Assembly (NCBI GenBank): GCA_002413385.1
Contig: DHWW01000338.1
Span: forward strand, 1 to 6,609
Direction of reading: 5' to 3'
Source: Granulicella sp. UBA5172
Lineage (GTDB): Bacteria; Acidobacteriota; Terriglobia; Terriglobales; Acidobacteriaceae
DNA: 6,609 nt
The notes under the pieces were generated by a model. That model did no database searches. It saw only the letters and a list, made by a program, of their open reading frames with translations, and had not been told where the DNA came from. The position numbers were made by a program, and so were the translations under genes. Shown piece after piece: positions 1 to 4,769 of the stretch; the stretch's first letter is position 1, and every line of letters begins with the position of its first letter.

Positions 1-28
1 AACGTCATAACAGCCTCTAGCCCTTGGC

Positions 29-1108
29 ATGGATGCAGAGGGACAGGTGCTGACGGATGCATCGACGCTCTCGCAGACGGTCATGCGTCAGGCTATCGAA
101 GGTGCAGATCAATTCCTGGTGACGGATACACTGAGTGCCGAGGGCAATGTTCCGCAGAGCATCCTTGCACACAACATTCACAAGATCATCTGCATTCCAC
201 TCCGGCAGATGAGGGAGACTCGCCGCGGCGAAAGTGCAGAGAATTGGGCGAGCAGGGTGTTCGGCGTGCTCTATCTCGAGAGCCGTTTCCAGCCGGAGCT
301 CGTCTCGGATGTGGACCATGAGCTGATGCGGACAATCGCCAGGGAGGCTGCGGCATTGGTCGACAATGCGCAGCTCGCAGCTATCGAAGACCAGGCACGT
401 CAACATCAAGAGGAATTGCAGATTGCGGCACGTATTCAGCAAGGTTTGATGGCCATGCAGATCCCTGCGTTTCCCTTTGCCGAGGTGCAGGCGCATAGTG
501 TTGCCTGTAGCGCCGTCGGTGGAGATTTCTTCGATGTTGTTGCTGGCGATGACACGTTGAATGTGGCGCTGGTGGATGTTTCAGGGAAGGGAATTTCGGC
601 TGCCATTCTGGCTGCAACGCTCCAGGGCATGCTCTATGTTCAGCTGCAGACAAATCAGTCGCTCGAAGCGATCGCAGCGGCTACGAATCGTTACCTGTGC
701 AACAAGGATGTCGGAAAATACGCGACGATGTTGTTGCTGCGACTGCATGAAGACGGCATACTCGAGTACATCAATTGCGGCCACATCCAGCCGCGAATAT
801 GTTCTGGTACCGAAGTTGTCCGGCTTGAGACGGCAAATCTTCCGGTGGGCCTCTTCGGCGATGCCGAATACACTGCGGGAGTCACCACACTTCATCCCGG
901 GTGGCGCGTGATCCTGGTGAGCGACGGCTTCACGGAAGCAGAAAACGATCAGGGAGATTTTTTTGGTGAAGAGCGGCTGGACTCTGCGGTCGTATGCTCA
1001 GACCTGCAACGCGTGCTGGGGAATATGGTCACTTATTGTGCGGGACATCCTGCCAGCGACGACTGCACGATCGTGCAGGTCTCTTACAGCGGACACCCCA
1101 ATTCATAA
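29..1108 (+). CDS. GAF-SpoIIE/PP2C-type serine phosphatase, apparently N-terminally truncated
   Basis: Probable RsbU/SpoIIE-type protein phosphatase, which in this family removes phosphate from a STAS antagonist so that it can bind its anti-sigma kinase. Residues about 1-115 look like the second half of a GAF sensor domain (the CIPL stretch at 55-58, GVLYLES at 79-85). A charged helical linker follows at about 115-145, then a complete PP2C_SIG domain. Its metal-binding and core motifs are visible: GGDFFDV at 164-170, DVSGKG at 183-188, NCGH at 249-252, PVGLF at 272-276, SDGFTEA from about 298 and DDCTIVQV from 344. The catalytic domain looks intact. The start is doubtful: the ATG has no Shine-Dalgarno sequence, the GAF domain lacks its first strands, and the frame stays open upstream only to a TAA at 8-10. 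Family members in Acidobacteria often carry FHA plus a full GAF domain, so this may be the tail of a longer gene broken by a frameshift or stop. It converges on the kinase/antagonist operon, its likely partners. Phosphatase identity is secure; the gene boundary is not. Confidence 0.85.
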   Translation: MDAEGQVLTDASTLSQTVMRQAIEGADQFLVTDTLSAEGNVPQSILAHNIHKIICIPLRQMRETRRGESAENWASRVFGVLYLESRFQPELVSDVDHELMRTIAREAAALVDNAQLAAIEDQARQHQEELQIAARIQQGLMAMQIPAFPFAEVQAHSVACSAVGGDFFDVVAGDDTLNVALVDVSGKGISAAILAATLQGMLYVQLQTNQSLEAIAAATNRYLCNKDVGKYATMLLLRLHEDGILEYINCGHIQPRICSGTEVVRLETANLPVGLFGDAEYTAGVTTLHPGWRVILVSDGFTEAENDQGDFFGEERLDSAVVCSDLQRVLGNMVTYCAGHPASDDCTIVQVSYSGHPNS

Positions 1109-1173
1109 GGCTATTAACGATCTACGGATGCTCCAAACATGCAGAGGCTCAGTTAGACCCGCCATTTGAATAC

Positions 1174-1232
1174 CCGTACGATTTGACTCACGCGGCGTCA
1201 CGTAAGGACAACAAGTGAGTCAAATCGTACGG
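1174..1232. repeat. perfect 18-bp inverted repeat, candidate bidirectional terminator
   Basis: The arm CCGTACGATTTGACTCAC at 1174-1191 is exactly reverse-complemented at 1215-1232, with a 23-base loop. It lies between two convergent genes, 65 bases after the phosphatase stop and 51 bases beyond the antagonist stop, which is the place for a shared terminator. There is no T-run on either side, so a classical intrinsic terminator is not supported. The flanks carry a short direct repeat, ATACC, at 1170-1174 (overlapping the first arm base) and at 1234-1238. A small non-autonomous repeat element is therefore an alternative. The repeat is certain; its role is inferred. Confidence 0.75.
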
Positions 1233-1278
1233 CATACCGCTTGATATGCGCTGATGTATCAGAATGTAATCGGCGAGG

Positions 1279-1292
1279 TTCGCTTAAGCGAA
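1279..1292. repeat. 14-bp palindrome over the antagonist stop codon
   Basis: TTCGCTTAAGCGAA is a perfect palindrome that contains the TAA stop (1286-1284 on the - strand) of the STAS gene. It could form a short 5-bp hairpin with a TTAA loop at the mRNA 3' end, or be chance. No T-tract follows. Confidence 0.4.
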
Positions 1293-1628
1293 AGCCGCCA
1301 GAGCCGCTGCTTCGTCGTCCTTGACGTCAAAAACAGTAAGCAGTTTGGTGATGACGAGCAGGTCACGCACCTTCTTCGTCAGGTTCAGCAGCTTGAGTTC
1401 GCCACCAGCATTCTTTACGGCCGTGAAGGCACTGACCAGTTCGCCGAGTCCAGAGCTGTCGATGTAATTCACGTCGGCAAGATTCAAAAGAATCTTCTTC
1501 GATCCCTTCGCAACAATGCTCCGGACTTCATCTCGCAACGTCAAACCGCCTTCACCCAGTGTGATCTTGCCACTCAGGTCCAGAATCGTAACGCCATTCA
1601 CTTCCCGGGTAATGAACTTCATACTCAT
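1284..1628 (-). CDS. STAS-domain anti-sigma factor antagonist (RsbV/SpoIIAA-like)
   Basis: This 114-residue protein is a single STAS domain, the normal length for SpoIIAA/RsbV proteins. In this family the unphosphorylated form binds the anti-sigma kinase and frees the sigma factor; phosphorylation by the kinase switches it off. The signature DSSGLGELV lies at 57-65, and Ser58 (or Ser59) is the expected phosphorylation site. The N-terminal strands (REVNGVTILDLSGKITLG, 8-25) and the ILLNLADVNYID strand before the site also fit. A start at 1628 is supported by AAAAGGAG eight bases upstream; a second Met at codon 3 is a less likely alternative. The start overlaps the stop of the upstream kinase gene as ATGA, so translation is probably coupled. 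Located in the cytoplasm, it is the likely substrate of both that kinase and the phosphatase encoded opposite. Which regulator it finally controls cannot be seen here. Confidence 0.93.
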   Translation of the reverse strand: MSMKFITREVNGVTILDLSGKITLGEGGLTLRDEVRSIVAKGSKKILLNLADVNYIDSSGLGELVSAFTAVKNAGGELKLLNLTKKVRDLLVITKLLTVFDVKDDEAAALAAFA

Positions 1629-2065
1629 GGGTGCATCTCCTTTTGAACTCTGAGTTTAACCAGTTTAATCTCTGTTCCTGGATTCAACATACGAAAGTGT
1701 ACCTCATCCACAATTGCACGCATGAGAAAAATCCCCCTACCTGAGGTTCGCAGGATGTTTTCCGGCGCGAGAGGGTCCGGAATAGCGTCTGTATCCAGTC
1801 CATGGCCCTCATCTGAAATTTGAATTGTCAGCGCTTTGTCGGTTATTTCGAAGCTGGCGGTCACATGCTTGGCCGGATCGTATTTATTGCCATGCACGAT
1901 GGCGTTTACAGCGGCCTCGCGCGAGATCATGGCGATCTGGCTTGAGGTGTCTTCATCGAAGCCTGCATCGAGAGCAAACCTTTCGGCAGTCTCTTCGACG
2001 ATCTCCACACTGGCAAGCACGGAGTCGAGTGTAAGGATAGTGCGATTTGCCGTCGAATCGGTCAA
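1625..2065 (-). CDS. GHKL anti-sigma factor / serine-protein kinase (RsbW/SpoIIAB-like)
   Basis: This 146-residue cytoplasmic ATP-binding protein belongs to the HATPase_c_2 (RsbW) family. Such proteins hold a sigma factor or other target inactive and phosphorylate their STAS antagonist. Visible motifs are the N-box REAAVNAIVHGN at 49-60 (Glu50, Asn54), the G1 box DEGHGLD at 85-91 and the G2 box TSGRGIFLM at 107-115. The protein is complete and of usual length. The start codon is TTG at 2065. An in-frame TGA lies at 2083-2081, with no ATG or GTG between, so TTG is the only early start; no clear Shine-Dalgarno precedes it. An ATG at 2079-2077 is out of frame. The stop overlaps the antagonist start by four bases. 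Gene order here is kinase then antagonist, the reverse of Bacillus rsbV-rsbW and spoIIAA-spoIIAB. It may act on a sigma factor encoded elsewhere or on a non-sigma target. Confidence 0.92.
   Translation of the reverse strand: MTDSTANRTILTLDSVLASVEIVEETAERFALDAGFDEDTSSQIAMISREAAVNAIVHGNKYDPAKHVTASFEITDKALTIQISDEGHGLDTDAIPDPLAPENILRTSGRGIFLMRAIVDEVHFRMLNPGTEIKLVKLRVQKEMHP
1637..1644 (-). promoter_or_regulatory. ribosome binding site of the STAS antagonist gene
   Basis: AAAAGGAG on the - strand ends eight bases before the ATG at 1628. It lies inside the last codons of the kinase gene and is the best Shine-Dalgarno sequence in the cluster. It settles the start at codon 1, and suggests that the antagonist can be made in excess over the kinase, whose own start is weak. 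Confidence 0.75.
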
Positions 2066-2242
2066 AGGAGGCCGTCCATTTCAGGAGTGTACCTTGTCTC
2101 CCGGTAACGCTAAAGTCCAACCCCGCCGGGCGGAGCCAAGAACGATAATCCTACACGGACTTTCCCAGTGATTGCATATTCGCAGACTTCGCCTTGGCCG
2201 GTCTACGCCTACTGACGTCATTCCTCCCACAAGCCTTGTAAC

Positions 2243-2260
2243 GTACGATTGGAGTCGTAC
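2243..2260. repeat. short inverted repeat related to the 1174-1232 hairpin
   Basis: GTACGA (2243-2248) and TCGTAC (2255-2260) form a 6-bp inverted repeat around TTGGAG. The stretch CGTACGATTGGAGTC at 2242-2256 matches 13 of 15 bases of the arm CGTACGATTTGACTC at 1175-1189. It lies about 180 bases upstream of the kinase start. It could be an operator or a decayed repeat copy; the similarity may also be chance. Confidence 0.45.
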
Positions 2261-2380
2261 CTTCATTCCACCTTACCCATTGCCAGCGGCTCAGTAAGTA
2301 TCGCCTGATTTACCTTGAACATAAACTCTGAAGTCGACCAATAAAGTAACAATATAGACTGGCTTCGATTTAGCGACGGT

Positions 2381-2398
2381 GCAATGCTTAATCATTGC
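2381..2398. repeat. short inverted repeat in the intergenic region
   Basis: GCAATG and CATTGC are exact complements separated by CTTAAT. The spacing and size fit a dimeric regulator's operator, and the site lies about 250 bases before the response regulator gene. Nothing else supports a role. Confidence 0.35.
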
Positions 2399-2646
2399 GT
2401 GCGGCTGCGCTAGATATCCTGATGTTGCTACCGCCAGGGCACAAGGTATCAAGTAGGATAAAAAAAGGTCCGAATAGGAGAATCCCTTGTGTCATGTAGA
2501 AAACTACTTGATGGCGCAACACGCATCTCCGGTCTGCTGATCTTCCAGGCCCTGCTTCCACGTATGACGAACATCACGATCATGAGATAGCATTTGCGTG
2601 GATGAGTGCTTAGCGATAGCGAGGTGCTGCACGGATTGGATGTGGG

Positions 2647-3333
2647 ATGCGAGTCTTAATAGTTGACGATGAAGTTCGTCTAGCGGAAAACATAGCGGCC
2701 GCACTTCGCGATAACTCAGGTTTCGCTGTTGATTGTGCTGCGAATGGTACGGATGGGTTAGCCCTCTTGGAGTCCGGAAACTACGACCTCCTCCTTCTGG
2801 ATTTGATGCTCCCCGGGGTCGATGGTCTGAGTATCGTCCGCACAATGCGTGCTCGTCGTGACGCGACTCCTGTGCTGGTTCTCACGGCTCGCGATGAACG
2901 CGACCAAGTCATTGGACTATTAAACGCAGGCGCAGACGATTACCTGACCAAGCCGTTCGATCTCGGAGAACTACTTGCCCGCTCGAAGGCCCTGATTCGA
3001 CGGGGTAAAGGCGTGTCACATCCCGTGGTGACTATCGGGAGACTTCGCTTGAATTCCGAGGAACAAACGGTGCATGGTGATGATTTACTTGTCGATCTGT
3101 CTCCGACCGAGTATCGAATCCTCGAATACCTTATGTTCCGTCCGCGAGCTATCGTGTCAAAAAAAGAGCTTCTCGAACACCTTTATGATTACCGCTGGGA
3201 ACATCATTCAAATGTGATCGAAGCTCACGTTTCCAATCTGAGAAAGAAGCTCCGCACTACGGGAGTACTGGCGGCTGTCGATACGATCCGAGGGCGTGGA
3301 TACAGGCTGACTGCACCGGGGGAAGTTTGCTGA
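2647..3333 (+). CDS. OmpR/PhoB-family two-component response regulator
   Basis: This 228-residue cytoplasmic transcription factor has the standard two-domain layout and normal length. The receiver domain (about 1-115) carries the acidic pair Asp7-Asp8, the phosphoacceptor Asp52 in LLLLDLMLPG, the switch Thr80 and the conserved Lys102 in TKPF. A winged-helix Trans_reg_C domain follows (about 125-224), with SPTEYRILEYL, the recognition-helix stretch NVIEAHVSNLRKKL and the terminal hairpin IRGRGYRL. The sequence resembles the CusR/QseB/CopR branch. The ATG at 2647 gives a start directly at the receiver; upstream GGATGTGGG is only a weak ribosome site. Its stop is overlapped by the sensor kinase start, so the two form an operon and a cognate pair. 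Probable targets are its own promoter region and perhaps the neighbouring RND efflux genes, but no binding site is proven here. Confidence 0.95.
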   Translation: MRVLIVDDEVRLAENIAAALRDNSGFAVDCAANGTDGLALLESGNYDLLLLDLMLPGVDGLSIVRTMRARRDATPVLVLTARDERDQVIGLLNAGADDYLTKPFDLGELLARSKALIRRGKGVSHPVVTIGRLRLNSEEQTVHGDDLLVDLSPTEYRILEYLMFRPRAIVSKKELLEHLYDYRWEHHSNVIEAHVSNLRKKLRTTGVLAAVDTIRGRGYRLTAPGEVC

Positions 3334-4742
3334 AGACACGTTCTCTAACTCGCACATTAATTGTTGGCGTGTTGCTCGCAGAGCTTCTTTGCGCTGTCTG
3401 TTTTTCTGGTGTTGCTGTCATGCACGAGTTAACCGGAAGACGGCACGCCTTCGATATCATGCTGCGTGGCCGAGTCGACTCCGTATTGGGTGCCATCCAG
3501 GATGCAGAAGATCCCAACGATAATGTAATGATTGATCAAACAGAGCTGGTGCTACCTCAGGAAGACATCTACGAAGTAATGATGGCTTCCGGCAAGTTCG
3601 TTGGAGGTTCGCCTGGTTTGACCCCCGATCTTCTCAACGCCCTATCTTCGCATCGAGCCTACGGCTACTTCAATTTCAAGGTGAGAGGAAAACACTATCG
3701 TGCTCTTGAACAACCAGGGATGCGGGTAATTGACAGGGAAGAGAACGGTGGATTTCGTAGACCGGTGAGAATCATCTATGCGGTGCCAACCTATTACTTA
3801 TGGCATGAGACGGTAGAGGCGGTTCGCTTTTACGTGATTGCGAGTGTTTTATTACTCTTACTCACGGGATTTCTGATTGCATGGTTTCTTCGTCGCTCGA
3901 TGTCCCCGTTGCGGGAGTTAGCGCTAAGAGCCGAGCGCGTCTCTGAAGCTTGCTGGGAGTTCGATGCTCCCATAGAAGTTCTGAAGACGCGCGAACTGGA
4001 GCCGATTGCGACTTCGATCCAGAAGCTGCTGAACGGATTGCGAACATCCTTTGAGCGTCAGCGTCAGTTTACAGGCGATGCTGCGCATGAGCTCAAGACT
4101 TCGATCGCGGTGCTTAAATCGAGTGTGCAACTCCTATCGATGAGGGAGCGCACTACCCAGGAATACCAGAGCAGTATCGAAGGCTTGCTCATGGATACGG
4201 AGAGAATGGAAGACCTGACTACCAGGATGCTCATGCTCGCGCGTGCTGAGCAGGCTCCCTCGAGTGCAAGTCATGTGATGGATCTGTCGAGAACATTACG
4301 CGTGGTGGTAGAGAGACTACAGCCAATCATGCAACTGCGGCAGGTGAGAATCAACCTGCCAGAGCAGGATTCCGGGCCGGTCAGGATAGAGCCGGAGAGT
4401 GCTGATCTTTTGTGCTCCAACCTGCTGATGAATGCGGTGCAGCACAGCACCCCGGGAAGCGCGATCACGGTGTGCCTGGAAGAGCGTGGGGACAGCACGG
4501 AGTTGCTTATTTCAGATGAAGGGAAGGGCATTCCTCAGGAAGCACTGCCCCATATTTTCGAACGATTCTACAGGGCAGATCCTTCACGGAGCAGGACGAA
4601 TGGAGGAGCTGGATTGGGTCTGGCTATTTGCAAAGCGATTGTAGACCGGTGTGGCGGCTCCATCGCTATATCGAGCGCGCCTGGCTTAGGAACAAAGGTG
4701 AAGGTTGTGTTACTCGTAGCGACGGCAAGTTCTAAACTATAA
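3327..4742 (+). CDS. membrane sensor histidine kinase, partner of the OmpR-type regulator
   Basis: This 471-residue inner-membrane kinase autophosphorylates on His and passes phosphate to the response regulator encoded just upstream. A basic N-terminus is followed by a transmembrane helix (about 10-31), a periplasmic sensor region of about 135 residues, a second helix (168-187) and a HAMP linker (about 188-240). The HisKA domain has DAAHELKTSI with phosphoacceptor His254. The HATPase domain has the N-box Asn369 in NLLMNAVQHS, the G1 box DEGKGIP from 397, the F-box HIFERFYRAD and the G2 box GGAGLGLAI at 426-434. The start is TTG, overlapping the regulator's stop by seven bases. The GGGGGA just upstream and the Lys/Arg-rich residues before helix 1 support it; the next Met, codon 32, would remove the first helix. 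The H-box has Ser where many kinases have Pro (HELRTPL). The sensor region shows no ligand motif I recognise. Confidence 0.94.
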   Translation: MLKTRSLTRTLIVGVLLAELLCAVCFSGVAVMHELTGRRHAFDIMLRGRVDSVLGAIQDAEDPNDNVMIDQTELVLPQEDIYEVMMASGKFVGGSPGLTPDLLNALSSHRAYGYFNFKVRGKHYRALEQPGMRVIDREENGGFRRPVRIIYAVPTYYLWHETVEAVRFYVIASVLLLLLTGFLIAWFLRRSMSPLRELALRAERVSEACWEFDAPIEVLKTRELEPIATSIQKLLNGLRTSFERQRQFTGDAAHELKTSIAVLKSSVQLLSMRERTTQEYQSSIEGLLMDTERMEDLTTRMLMLARAEQAPSSASHVMDLSRTLRVVVERLQPIMQLRQVRINLPEQDSGPVRIEPESADLLCSNLLMNAVQHSTPGSAITVCLEERGDSTELLISDEGKGIPQEALPHIFERFYRADPSRSRTNGGAGLGLAICKAIVDRCGGSIAISSAPGLGTKVKVVLLVATASSKL

Positions 4743-4755
4743 GCTAGGCGTAGCT
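4742..4755. terminator. weak hairpin between convergent kinase and permease genes
   Basis: AGCTA (4742-4746) pairs with TAGCT (4751-4755) around GGCG, right at the kinase stop and followed by CTTT. It is the only stem in the 27-base gap and could help stop transcription from both sides. Five A/T-rich pairs make a weak terminator, so the call is tentative. Confidence 0.25.
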
Positions 4756-4769
4756 CTTTGGAAACACGA

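Larger units (their letters stand above)
2066..2646. other. long divergent intergenic region, no convincing gene
   Basis: These 581 bases separate the - strand kinase operon from the + strand two-component operon and must hold both promoters. No match to a strong -35/-10 pair is clear. The best + strand candidates are weak: TTGCTA at 2425 with TATCAA at 2447, and TTGAAC at 2315 without a good -10 partner. A 33-codon frame (GTG 2489 to TAG 2590) has AGGAG eight bases before it and could be a leader peptide. A tandem TAGCGA pair at 2611-2622, just before the response regulator, might be a binding site. Two short inverted repeats are listed separately. The region is visibly AT-richer than the flanking genes. 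No RNA gene was recognised. Confidence 0.6.

Noticed and set aside
17..496. 159-residue open frame on the - strand
   Set aside because: It lies opposite the GAF-phosphatase gene, is Cys/His/Leu-rich in a shadow-like way and has no domain signature.
1254..1646. 130-residue open frame on the + strand
   Set aside because: It is fully antisense to the STAS gene, which has clear motifs and a good ribosome site; the antisense protein shows no recognisable domain.
2081..2266. 61-residue - strand frame in line with the kinase gene, ended by the TGA at 2083-2081
   Set aside because: It has a fair ribosome-site-like AAGGTGGA but no recognisable domain, and the kinase is complete without it, so it is not a lost N-terminus.
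2378..2400. Resemblance of GCAATGCTTAATCATTGCG to the 3' end of TEM-type beta-lactamase in reverse
   Set aside because: Only a dozen or so bases agree, and the flanking sequence does not continue the gene; it is better explained by the inverted repeat itself.
2315..2460. Sigma-70-like promoters such as TTGAAC 2315 or TTGCTA 2425 with TATCAA 2447
   Set aside because: Either the spacing or the -10 match is poor, so none was listed as a separate promoter feature.
2504..2845. 113-residue - strand frame
   Set aside because: It overlaps the receiver-domain coding region on the opposite strand and has biased, domain-free sequence.
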